Source of the DNA: Mya arenaria
Taxonomy: Eukaryota; Mollusca; Bivalvia; Myida; Myidae
Reading direction: 5' to 3'
Assembly (NCBI RefSeq): GCF_026914265.1
Contig: NC_069126.1
Coordinates: forward strand, 25,397,473 to 25,461,472
Length of the DNA stretch: 64,000 nucleotides
This document shows positions 22,901 to 37,200 of the stretch, piece by piece. The first letter of the stretch is position 1. Every line of letters starts with the position of its first letter. The notes below the pieces were generated by a model. That model was not told the origin of the DNA, did no database searches, and saw only the letters and a program-made list of their open reading frames with translations. A program made the position numbers and the translations under genes.

Positions 22901-25900
22901 AATCTACATAAAACAGTTCTGTACAGTAAATCTCAACAGTGATTGGATGGGTTCAGATTCAAATCAACCAATGGGATTTCAGCATACCAAAAAGAAGGCA
23001 TGTCCCACAGCACTCACACCTATTTCAAGACCATGCACTATTTTCTCGCGTTTATAGGCAGGGACAGCAAAAGATGCCACTAATATCATCACAGGGCCAG
23101 CCCAAAACCTGAATATCATAATGTTAATATCAATCAAAAATATATAAAATTTCCTTAGAAATAAAGATGGTTTTAATGGGCATAACACCCATACCAGTAG
23201 GGGAGAAGATACCGGATAGGAGTTGATCTCAAACAATCACGGCTTTTTTTTTTGTTTAAAAGAAATATATCAAATGCCTGTTAAAAATCAATCAATCAAT
23301 CAATCCGGTAATTGTGATGTTTCATTTGTTCAATATTCTATAATCAGTGTGTACATTCAACCCACAAAGTATGTCAGATGTCACAGAATGTCAAGTAAGA
23401 ACATGGTTCTAAAGGAGCCATATGATCTGCTGAAAAATATTTTTTAGGTGGCAATTGAAACCTTCAAACTATCAATTGTTTGAAATATTTAAAAATGAAA
23501 CAGAAACATAAGAAAAAACAAGAGTTGTCACAGTATGTGACGAATGCCCCCGAATGTGACATTGACCTTCGAACAAGGTCAGTACATGAAAAGTTGATCT
23601 TGCCTTTATGTGTCAAATACATATGGCAAGTTATTTTAATTTACTCTGAACATAAAATAAAAACACCCATACTTGACAACATACACTGTTATGTCCTTAT
23701 ATTCAGAATTCCCTTGTGAATAAACACTAAAGTGTATCTTTCACCTTAGAGGTAGGGACATGGGTCTTGCACAGGACACGTCGTCTTCGTATGTGGAACA
23801 CATGTAGCAAGTTATTTTAAAATCTGTCCTTACAAGGGAAAGTTACAGCCCGGACATGACAACCTATACCCTATGTCCTTGTATGCAGCACTCCATTGTG
23901 AATAAACACTAAGTGTGACCTTGACCTTTGAGGTAGGGACACGGGTCTTGCACGCGACAAGTCGTCTTGGTATGTGGAACACATGTGGCAAGTTATTTTA
24001 AAATCTGTCCATACAAGGGAAAGTTACAGCCCGGACACGACAACCTATACTCTATGTCCTTATATGCAGCACTCCATTGTGAATAAACACTATGTGTGAC
24101 CTTGACCTTTGAGGTAGGGACACGGATCTTGCACGCGACACGTCGTCTTGGTATGTGGAACACATGTGGCAAGTAATTTTAAAATCTGTCCATACCAGAG
24201 AAAGTTACAGCCCGGACATGACAACCTATACTTTATGTCCTTATACGCAACACTCCATTGTGAATAAACACTAAGTGTGACCTTGACCTTTGAGGCAGGG
24301 ACATGGGTCTTGCACCCGACATGTCTTGGTATGTGGAACACATGTGGCAAGTTATTTTAAAATCTGACTATACAAGAGAAAGTTACAGCCCGGACACGAC
24401 AACCTATACTCTATGTCCTTATATGCAGCACTCCATTGTGAATAAACACTAAGTGTGACCTTGACCTTTAAGGTAGGGACACGGGTCTTGCACGCGACAC
24501 GTCGTCTTGGTATGTGGAACACATGTGGCGAGTTATTTTAAAATCTGACCATACAAGAGAAAGTTACAGCCCGGACACGACAACCTATACTCTATGTCCT
24601 TATATGCAGCACTCCATTGTGAATAAACACTAAGTGTGACCTTGACCTTTGAGGTAGAGACAGGGGTCTTGCACGCGACACTTCGTCTTGGTATGTGGAA
24701 CACATGTGGCAAGTTATTTTAAAATCTGTCCATACAAGGGAAAGTTACAGCCCGGACACGACAACCTATACTCTATGTCCTTATATGCAACACTCCATTG
24801 TGAATAAAAACTATGTGTGACCTTGACCTTTGAGGTAGGGACACGGATCTTGCACACGACACGTCATCTTGGTATGTGGAACACATGTGGCAAGTTATTT
24901 TAAAATCTGTCCATACAAGGGAAAGTTACAGCCCGGACACGACAACCTATACTCTATGTCCTTATATGCAGCACTCCATTGTGAATAAACACTATGTGTG
25001 ACCTTGACCTTTGAGGTAGGGACACGGGTCTTGCACGCGACATGTCGTAATGGTATGTGGAACACATGTGGCAAGTTATTTTAAAATCTGACCATACAAG
25101 AGAAAGTTACAGCCCGGACACGACAACCTATACTCTATGTCCTTATATGCAGCACTCCATTGTGAATAAACACTAAGTGTGACCTTGACCTTTGAGGTAG
25201 AGACACGGGTCTTGCACGCCAAACGTCGTCTTGGTATGTGGAACACATGTGGCAAGTTATTTTAAAATCTGACCATACAAGAGAAAGTTACAGCCCGGAC
25301 ACGACAACCTATACTCTATGTCCTTATATGCAGCACTCCATTGTGAATAAACACTAAGTGTGACCTTGACCTTTGAGGTAGGGACACGGGTCTTGCACGC
25401 GACACGTCGTCTTGGTATGTGGAACACATTTGGCAAGTTATTTTAAAATCTGTCCATACAAGGGAAAGTTACAGCCGGATATGACAAACTATACTCTATG
25501 TCCTTATATGCAGCACTCCATTGTGAATAAACACTAAGTGTGACCTTGACCTTTGAGGTAGGGACACGGGTCTTGCAGGCGACACGTCGTCTTGGTATGT
25601 GGAACACATGTGGCAAGTTATTTTAAAATCTGACCATACAAGAGAAAGTTACAGCCCGGACACGACAACCTATACTCTATGTCCTTATATGCAGCACTCC
25701 ATTGTGAATAAACACTAAGTGTGACCTTGACCTTTGAGGTAGAGACACGGGTCTTGCACGCGACACGTCGTCTTGGTATGTGGAACACATGTGGCAAGTT
25801 ATTTTAAAATCTGTCCATACGAGGGAAAGTTACAGCCCGGACACGACAACCTATACTCTATGCTTATATGCAGCACTCTATTGTGAATAAACACTAAGTG

Positions 25901-28900
25901 TGACCTTGACCTTTGAGGTAGGGACACGGGTCTTGCACGCGACACGTCGTCTTGGTATGTGGTACACATGTGGCACGTTATTTTAAAATCTGTCCATACA
26001 AGAGAAAGTTACAGCCCGGACACGACAACCTATACTCTATGTCCTAATATGCAGCACTCCATTGTGAATAAACATTAAGTGTGACCTTGACCTTTGAGGT
26101 AGGGACACGGGTCTTGCACGCGACACGTCGTCTTGGTATGTGGAACACATGTGGCAAGTTATTTTAAAATCTGTCCATACGAGGGAAAGTTACAGCCCGG
26201 ACACGACAACCTATACTCTATGCTTATATGCAGCACTCCATTGTGAATAAACACTAAGTGTGACCTTGACCTTTGAGGTAGGGACACGGGTCTTGCACGC
26301 GACACGTCGTCTTGGTATGTGGTACACATGTGGCACGTTATTTTAAAATCTGTCCTTACAACAGAAAGTAACAGCCCGGACACGACACCCTATACTCTAT
26401 GTCCTTATATGCAGCACTCCATTGTGAATAAACACTAAGTGTGACCTTGACCTTTGAGGTAGAGACACGGGTCTTGCACGCCAAACGTCGTCTTGGTATG
26501 TGGAACACATGTGGCAAGTTATTTTAAAATCTGTCCATACAAGGTAAAGTTACAGACCCGGACGGACGGACGGACGGACGGTGCGATTTTAATATGCCCA
26601 CCTTCGGGGGCATAAAAATATTATGACATTTTCAGCAAACAAATCAGAACTACTACTTCCAAACTAGAAATATGCCCCATATTTACACTTACATCTTACA
26701 AAGATATGTTATTTAATTCCCATGTTTTTGTTTGTTTAAAACTAATTAAGAGCTGAAGTTAAGGAGATCTAATTCCCCGAAATATTTCCCTGAAAAGAAA
26801 GTCAAACACTATGTTTGCACACACCTCCTCCTTCTTACTATCTAAATGTCATTTTCTATGTGTTGGTACAAGCTATTATAAACTAAGAAATGCACGTACT
26901 CTTAATAGAATTATTAAAAGGATGGACACTTAGTTTCAATATTATAAAGTTGCTTTCTTATGTTTGTATATTAAAGACATTAATAATATCATGGGAAAAC
27001 ACATCTGTAATAGATACTTTATTTGTTTTCGTGTATGTCTAGTTTGCATTCTAAAAATGATATCTATCGGAAACAGTATGAGTTACTGGTCTGTTGTTTT
27101 CCAGCAGTGTCTGATCGGTTTCGTGTTCATTTACAAAAAAATAATGTTTTTCTTGGCCAGAAGCTATTAACCGCTCGCTTGGTATGTCTGTGTCTTGACA
27201 GGAAGCATACATTTTATAATCTGTTTGCCTGGATACTTCCAATAAACCAACTGACCAATCAACAAGGCAATCATTACCGCACCAATCTTAAGAAATACGC
27301 ACATAAAGGTCACAGACTACCTCAAGAGAACCATGCTATTTTTATTACTTTTTAATGCTCTTTTTGCAGGATAAGACGTCTAGACTTTAATAATAAATTG
27401 GATCTAACAGCTATAATTAATGGACATTTTCCTGGGAATTTCAACGAAACCATACACTGATGTTGAAGCCTGGCTATTGGAGACACTTATTTTATAAGAT
27501 TTATTGGTCATAACTAAAAATGTATTCACTTTATTCTGCAGACAGAAATTATTTGAGTCCAGATATGAATACAATGATTACCCAATTGTGTAATATTTCA
27601 AGTGATTCCTAATGCTGACATTTTATCAATGAAGAAACTATAATTTACGATAAGAGGCTATAATGATTGAGACTGAGATTAAAAGGTCACTTAAAACAGA
27701 AAATTTATATCATATTATTATTTGATTATTTTCTAATGAAATGAAGTATGAAGAATCCCAGTTATACATTGGCAATCATCGATAGGAGCAATGAAATGAA
27801 GTATGAAGAATCCCAGTTATACATTGGCAATCATCGATAGGAGCAATGAAATGAAGTATGAAGAATCCCAGTTATACATTGGCAATCATCGATAGGAGCA
27901 ATGAAATGAAGTATGAAGAATCCCAGTTATACATTGGCAATCATCGATAGGAGCAATGAAATGAAGTATGAAGAATCCCAGTTATACATTGGCAATCATC
28001 GATAGGAGCAATGAAATGAAGTATGAAGAATCCCAGTTATACATTGGCAATCATCGATAGGAGCAATGAAATGAAGTATGAAGAATACCAGTTATACATT
28101 GGAAATCATCGATAGGAGCAATGAAATGAAGTATGAAGAATCACAGTTATACATTGGCAATCATCGATAGGAGCAATGAAATGAAGTATGAAGAATCCCA
28201 GTTATACATTGGCAATCATCAATAGGAGCAATGAAATGAAGTATGAAGCCCAATCAAACCCAATTATGACAATACCTGGACGTGCAATAAACGATATAAA
28301 TTTAGTAAACAACAACATGTAGGCCTCATTTAGTAGCTGAATAATAGCTTTATTTGTTCATTGTAGTGTGTTTAATTATCGAAAGTTATACGTACTGTGA
28401 CTGATGTTCAACTTTTTTTTTCTTCTTGTTCATATATATATATAAATTTACCGTGCTTCTTTGTTGTGAATTATTTTTTAATTCTATCCATCTTTGTTTC
28501 AATTCAGGTTGCATTAAATGAATTATAAAAATATGTTGTTTATATAATATTTTGTGTTATGTTTGATAAATAAAAGTGTAATAAAAGTTAATTTTCATCA
28601 AATTTGACATATTTTTCTGTTTATTAATGAATATCATGCGGAAATAATTTAGATAAAGAAATAAGATTTATATGACTGGATTCGAAATTTAATTCTCTAT
28701 AAACTTTACATTGATGACTTATTGATTAAACCAAAAGAAATACTAAGAAAATAGGTTTGTAATACATGAGGGTAAAAATTACAATAATAACCAATAATCT
28801 CTATGAAGTAGGGGTACTGATATGAACTGATAAGCCATACACTGGCAGCCTGATATGGCTTAGGTTTACATGAAGTAAAGGGTTAATGTTGACAATATAA

Positions 28901-31204
28901 AAATCAAGAAAAAATAACCCTTTATAAAACAAAAAACAAAAAATATGGATTATACAACAGATAAACAAAAATTAATATGGAAAAAAATATTTTTAACATT
29001 AACTGAAATATTAATCCATCATGGCAATAAAACAATAGCATGGCAATGCTCATCTGTATTTGCCCAGTCTCTCAAAGGGCGCAACTCTACAATTATTAAA
29101 AGAGTTACGAGCTTTGCTTCACAAAATGTATAAATCACTGGTAACATGTACTCACTTTCATGTAAATATTACTGATGTTTTCTTATTGATAAATCAAGTT
29201 TAAAGTGTTTGCTGCCATGAATAACACCAATGCTGTGACAATACTTTGACTTTCTCCTTTTTACAAGCAAACAAAATGAAACCTTGTTCTCATCCTGGTT
29301 TACTACAATCAACAATCACCAACTGTTTTTGAAGATAGAAAGAAAGAAGGGAAATAATCCATGCAGAAAAACAAAACAAGCGAATACAAAAGTAAAGTCC
29401 CTCTACCAGACAACAATGAAAACAGCCTTATGACATGGTCTTAATATCAAGAAAAAATGATGTATTTCTAACGAGTAATTTCTTCCTCTTGGAAAATCAA
29501 CTAAACATAGCTTTAGGTTGATTAAAAATGCTGTGAAGTTTATATGATAATTTCAAATACAACAATTTAATGGGGCCATGAATATCATAAGACTGTTAAT
29601 ATTGTACATGTTATATTTTGTACATTAAGCAATTTTGGGCATAGCCAGTGTAGTGCATTTTATTCTGATTGAACTCTTTGGATACAATCTTAGTACGTAA
29701 CCTAAACACATGATATACATAACTGTCAATACATAATCATAATAATATATTTGCCATTTGCTAGCTATGCCCACTGTGTTACTACATGCATGCTTATGAA
29801 TACAAAACCACTACCACTAAGCACTACCATCTTAGACGGGTCACGTGCATATAACTCACCAAAAAAAACAAATGACCACATAGCGTCACAAAATTTTCAA
29901 CCCCGACCACAGTTTTTTCTCGGGACCATAAAGCTATAGCAAACATCGCTACAATGATAACAATGGGACCAGCCCAAAACCTGAAAGTCAACATGTACAC
30001 ATTACTTTTATCAAGAGCATAGTACATGTACTGATAACATGTATATAGTTCTCCTCATATACAATATTACAAAATTGAACAGACTCTTCTTTGCATAATC
30101 TTGCTTTTGAAAGTGCATTTTAAATCACTAAAAAACACTACAATAGTAAATATATATTTTTTGAAAAGAACAGAAAAGGTTAACTAAAATTTGTGTCACC
30201 TTTGTCAACATGTCAAAACTGATGTCAATCCAGAGCAAATATCATACAACAAAAAAGAAAATCGTTATTTGAAACTTATTTTCAAATATGGATCAAATCA
30301 TTGGGTTGGTTTTAAAAACTGGAATTTTCTTTGTTCATCTGAATGAATAAAAATGGCTCATTCACTACGCTCACTACATCCGTTCTTAATCATAAAGGTT
30401 TTACTTCATGTCATCTAATTATTGCTTAAAATCTTTAAAATTTAGAACTATATGTTTAATATACTTCCTCAAACTCTTTGTTTATTTATAGATGTTTTAA
30501 ATTTGTACCATAATGTAGACTAGTATTTTTGCTATAAAAATAGACATTTGTATTATTCCCTGATTGTGTATTTGAAACATGTTTTTAAAAGTGTCATGGT
30601 CAAACATTTGAATGTTTTCTAATACAGTCGAAACTTGCTATGTCAAACTCTGTTATCTCAATGTTCAGGTCATGTCAAACTGTCTTGGATTGTCTTGGAT
30701 TTAGTTATACACTTTTTTGTATTTTGGTTATATCGGATGTTTGTCAAAGTATTTCCCGAGGTCTCAACAAATTTGACATAGCAAGTTTTGACTGTACAGC
30801 AAGTTTGCATTGTAGATATTGTGAGCCCCATTTTGGATCAGCCTGCAATTCCCTACATTATTCTTATTAAAATGAAATAATTTATAAGCATTATTGAAGC
30901 ATTTTTTGCTGTATATAAACAATGTTCTAATAATTGGTGTCTTGGAAATGTTTTGTTTATGGTCATTGTCAGCAACTTTTTTTGCTTTAAAGCTGACTTT
31001 TAAGGCCCTCAACCTAGCAGTGAAGATTGGGATTATAGTGTTATACCAACTTATTGAAAGGAAATTTACCTTTAAAATAATGCCAATAGTAAATTGTTCT
31101 GGATTCAATTACTACATGGCTTGTTGTAAGATCAGTTTGATGGAATATATTACAATATATAAAAAATTTCTTGTTACTAAAAATATTATTGAAGTGAACA
31201 TCAA

Positions 31205-31291
<87 letters not shown>

Positions 31292-34200
31292 ACTGTTTTA
31301 AGGCAATGTAACTTGCATCAATAAGCCACATTGTTTGTTAATTTAGAGTAAATATTTAATATCAAATGAATAATATAATTCTGTGAATATCAATTTCAAT
31401 TTTTGATTAAACAATTATCTTCCGCTTAAAAGGCTGATGAACCCTGTGGACTGAATCCATTTATGTACAGGTCCTAAAGAAACATTCAGATTATTTATTT
31501 TCTTTCTGTAAGTTTTTACTATTAAGACAAAACAAAGTTAAAATACCCAAATAAAAATTTTTTACACTTGATATACAACTTATTTATGATGCATCAACAT
31601 TTTACATATATTATATATATACGTACCAGAGGGTAAAAAAGATAAAGAAGGGATGGTAGAAGGATCCCTTCTCTGGGTAGTGTTTCAGGGTGAAGAAGAT
31701 TGCATAACAGAACCACGCGTAGCCGATGATGCGCATCACGATCATCACGTAACCAGGCGGGCTCTCGTACAGGTACAGGACGAGACCAGGGTCAAATATC
31801 TGAATCAAAGTGTTACAGCATGTACAAGTGATTATCAAAATGATTATATCAGTATGCTTTTGACCTTTAACAATAAGATGGACATAATATGTGCTACGTC
31901 CAAATGACATACCACTGGTGCATTCTATTTTAATGCACATCAAAGTCAATATTGAGCAAAGAGGTTTTTCATTTGTTGGTAAAAAGACACTTTCAAAATG
32001 CTTTCATAGTCTTTCTGGATTAATATTGCAGATACTGTAGTTTAAACATTGTGAGCGTTTAATTAACCCCAAATGATCATATCCCTAATTAAAACAAGAA
32101 CAATTGGTTGCGTTTCGTAACTTTTAACATTGCAAAAAGAGCCCAAAACAAAGAAAATCTTAAATTAAAGCAATCGAGCCAGTTTATTTTTTTTTAGACA
32201 AAGGTTGAAAACACGGTTATCTGCTTGTCACAATGATGCTAAATAAGTGATAAGCTAACAGTGAATTTTTTATGGTTACCACTCACTATAGCTTCCCATA
32301 TGAAGACGACAATGTAGAGAATGGTATAAATCGTCATAAACACGGATATCTTGATTGTGGACATGCTGCTCAGCTTCCCGCGTGTTATCGTGTAACCCTT
32401 TCCCATCAGAATCAACATCAGTAGGAACACCAATGTACTAAGGGCCTCAAACGCTCGACCTGAAAATAACTAGAACTGTAAGCCAAAGGCTAACGAATAC
32501 CCCCCAACCCTTCCCTGTCTAGGTTGTTTGCCCTGGCCTTAGTTATGGTATCATTAGAAAGCACAAGGCAATAATACAGGTGCACAAAATCACATATACA
32601 AAGGTTCACATCATGGTGATGGATAGCTGAAAGTTTGAGAAAAATATATTGAAAAATGACAAAGGAGTAGGCCACCAAAGCGAATATTGTAACAAATTTA
32701 AGGCCTGTATGCACCTTCAGGACTTTTGATGGTCTTTTTAAGGACAAAATCAATTAAAGGTCTTTTTAAGGCCATGCAAACTTTCTGATTAATACAGGTG
32801 CACCAAATCACATATTCAACAGTTCATATCATGGTCATTGACATCTGAAAGTTTGAAAAAGATTTATAGAAAAAATGAGAAAAAATGACCAAGGATTAGG
32901 CTAGACAAAGCTGTATAATTTTTGCCTATTTTAACTTATTCAGGGGCCATAATTGGAGACATGATCATGTGATTCCAACCACAATCACAGGGGCAAATGT
33001 TCTCACCATAACTAAAAGTTTGAAAAAGATTCATTCAAAAATGACGAAGGAGTAGGACGAACAAAACTAATTTTACCCAATTTAACTCATTAAGGGGCCA
33101 CAACTCCACTCAGGATCATGTGACTCCCACCAAATTCATGGAGGCAAAGGTTTACATCATGGCCATTAATATTTGAAAGTTTGAAAAAGATTTGCTCAAT
33201 AGCTTCAAAGAAGAATCCTGGACAAAGCTAATTTTGCCCAATTTAACTCATTAAGGGGCCACAACTCCACTCAGGATCATGCGACTCTGACCAAATCCAG
33301 GGAGGCACAGGTTTACATCATGGTCACTAATATTTGAAAGTTTGAAAAAGATTTGTTTAATAACGACAAAGATGAATCCCGGACAAAAAAAAAAACGGAC
33401 GGACAGACGGACAGACAGACGGACAACCCGATTCCAGTATACCCCCCCAAACTTTGTTTTGGGGGGTATAATAATGTAAATAATGGCTAGGCTTATAAAA
33501 GTCTGGCCTACGAAAAGAAGTAAAATGTATCATGAATTATCTTTAATATTGATCACCATCAGTGGATCTTTATAAATGCTTTAGTGGGTGTCATATGAAA
33601 CCATTTTACTCAAATTTTGAGTTCACTATAGAATATGACATTTAATTGTACCCTTGTTGGTAAAAGGACCCGTACGAGTTGAAATAATTATGCCATGTTT
33701 TTGTATATACATATTGCTACTTTATGACCATCATGAAATAGTGAAGCAGCCCACTGACCAGCATATTTGGTAGCCTGAAGTTTCTCATAGTTGCCATCAT
33801 TGCCATACACGCCATATGCCATGGACATTAAGAAGAGATAAAACGTCCACAGGAACACCGACACCATGTACATCTTGTATGTTGTGTGCCACAACTGACG
33901 ATTACGTAGAAACACTGAAAAAACAACAGGACCATTTGCACAATCAGACATCGTGTACATCTTTGTTTGTTGTGCGTCACAACTGACGACTACACAGTAA
34001 TTCTGAAAGAAACAGGAAATTAAATTCATCTTGTACATGATGTGAAACATTTTAGGGTTATGCAGTCACACTTAAAACACCAAAAATATTGACCATTTTA
34101 AATCAGCCACTAAAATTGAACACAGCCTTTACAAGATCTGTGCATTATCCTCTCTTATAACAGTATCACCCCTCATAGAGTTCTTAGCACTATGTTTACC

Positions 34201-37200
34201 TAAAGTATATCATACATACCAGCACACACGATGACCAGGGCCGACAATAGCACATAGACAATCAGGAAGGCGACGTCAATCGGCATGATGTCTACATGAA
34301 ATACAAAAAAGATGTCCAATATGTAAATAGATTTAATATGTGAATACAAAAAAGTAACAAGTAATTTCCAACGGGCTAGATAATTTTTCAAAAGAAAGAA
34401 ATGATATGTAATTATCAAAATAATTAATGTTTGTTTACAATTTCACTGCAAAAAATAATACAGTTGGTAGGTCACTTTTGATTTTATGTAAAGCTGTGTC
34501 TGAAAGCCATTTTCACACTTCAAACCTTCACTATTTGTCAGGGTCAACATTCACTACAACGCTCCAAAACAGCATATGTTCATACATAATGCTTGTACAA
34601 AAAGCTACTGAAAATATCTTTGCCCATAAGCATATAAAATCAATGATCAGAAAAGAATTCTTTGGTGGCATTTAAAAAAAAAAATTATGGTCGGGTGAAA
34701 AAAGAGACAATGGAGAAAGAGCAAAAAAATGTTTTACTGTTATGGGTTTTAAGCTTGTACTTGAATTAGGCGAAGAAGAAATTGATAATTACATGAGTTG
34801 TAAACTCATAAGATGGTGCAATCAAAGTCCAAGAAAAATGACAAAAATGCAGATAACTCTTACAAAATTCATCGGCAGAATACTCCCGGTGTAAATAATC
34901 TCCAACCTCAGCATTTGTCATGTGAATTTTGTACTTCAGTTTTATACCAACAGGCTGTAATGGTAAAATAAACAAAATTTATGTCCCAATATCTCAGTGC
35001 TATCAGCCATCAAATAAAACACCAGCTGCCAGCTATTTCTAGTATTTGTTAAGTGATTATTTGGAGTCATTCAAAGTGCATTTATTTTACAGCTGTACTA
35101 GAACATAACTGAATTCTATCAACACAAACATCTTACTGATATAAGTGTTGATTGTTTTATCAGAGAAATACAAGCTGGCAAAATGATGTTTATTTACAAT
35201 GATTTACAAAAAACAATTAAATTACATTATCTATATAATATACTATGCTGACTTAATATTGACAAAAATAGTTTGTTTTCATGATATCAACTTTAATTAA
35301 TATTATAAACCATGTTAATATTTTTTTTAAATATTTACAAAATTTATGTGCTTCTATATATGTGATATATTAAAGCAAAGTTATTTATACACGCAGTGCC
35401 ATGTTAAATATAGCAACGAAATACAATGCAAGACAAATTTGCAAATACAAGCAAAGCAAACAAGCACACACATGTGTTACAACAAAACACATTAGTACAA
35501 AACATACATGACAAGAAAAGCATAACAATTTTTATTCGATACAAGGGTAGTTGAACAGCACATGCACATTAAGGAGGCAATTCAGATAGACAAACTTAAA
35601 ACTAAGATTCACAGTTCTTACTGATATCTGAAGTGAAAATCCAGTATTTTTTAGAAAAAAAGTGTGAGTCCAGCCTTTTTTATGCTTTTTAGATTTCTTT
35701 TATAAAACCTCCACATCCCTACCCATGATTTGAGAATACCTGATAACAAGAGCTGTCACAGAGACAGCGCGCTCGACTATTCCACCGCTTTTCAGTGTAA
35801 GGATTGAAAAGTTTTGGCGAAACATGCATGGATCACAGTGTTAGATTAGATTCCAATGCAATACATGATGTGCTGAGATATTAACATAAATGTGGTTACA
35901 TGCAAAACCTTAACCAGAATTTCTATGTCAAATAAAAAAGGGCCATTATTTGCAAAATACAGTTATCTAACTTGGTTATTCAATTAGGTTGGGTGGTTGA
36001 ATACCATAGTATAAAGTCTTAATGCAATACATCAAGTAATTGCTGAGATAATATCCTATGTGTGCTAACATGCAAGACCTTAACCAGAATTTCTAAGTCG
36101 CATACTTAAGGGGCAAAAATGATATAATATGAAAGATAGAGTTATCTAACTTGATTAAATAAGAAGGTTAAATGGTTGGGAGCATGTGTGTAAAGTTTCA
36201 ATGCAATACATGATGTATTCGCTGAGGTATTGACTTCAAAGTGGTTACATGCAAAACCTTAACAAGAATTTCTATATCGAATAAAAAAAGGGGCCATTAT
36301 TTGAAATTAATGCAAACTAGAGTTATCTTTCTTTGTTATTTAAGTAGATTGGATGGTTGAGTACCATTTTATAAAGTCTCAATGCAATACATCCAGTAGT
36401 TGCTGAGATATTAACTTAAATGTGGTTATATGCAAAACCTTAGCCAGAATTTCTAAGTCGAATAATAAAGGGCAATTATTTTGCATTAAATGCAAACTAG
36501 AGTTATGTAACTTGATTATTTTAGTAGGTTGGATGGTTGAGTACCATTGTATCAAGTCTCAATGCAATAACTCAAGCAGTTGCTGAGATATTAACCTATG
36601 TGTGCTTACACGCAAAACCTTAACCAGAATTTCTAAGTCAAATAATAAAGGGCAATTATTTGCATAAAATGCAAATTAGAGTTATCTTACTTGGTTAATT
36701 AAGTATGTTGGATGGTTGAGTACCATTGTATCGAGTCTCAATGCAATACCTCCCGTAGTTGCTGAGATATTAACCAATGTGTGCTTGCACGCAAAACCTT
36801 AACCAGAATTTCTAAGTCGAATAATAAAGGGCAATTATTTGCATTAAATGCAAACTAGAGTTATCTAACTTGGTTAATTAAGTAGGTTGGATGGTTGAGT
36901 ACCATTGTATCAAGTCTCAATGCAATACCTCAAGCAGTTGCTGAGATAATAACCTATGTGTGCTTGCATGCAAAACCTTAACCAGAATTTCTAAGTCAAA
37001 TAATAAAGGCCTATTATTGGCATTAAATGCAAACTTATAAGTATCTTCCATGGCCGAGAGTGTAAGATAGGTTCATCCCGACCCTCGCGTAGGGTGTTTT
37101 GCGGAAACGAGGTTAACCGAGTTTCTGCAAAACACACAGCGCGAGGGTCGGGATGAACCTATCTTACACGAGCGGCTATGGTAGATGCTTTTTCTCCCAT

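Noticed and set aside
23979..26383. Minus-strand frames of 74-86 codons with repeated Cys/Pro-rich peptides
   Set aside because: They are the 181-bp internal repeat of the HINE-like element read in one frame.
30894..31331. Open frames with Ile-Tyr repeats
   Set aside because: Produced by the (TA)n microsatellite.
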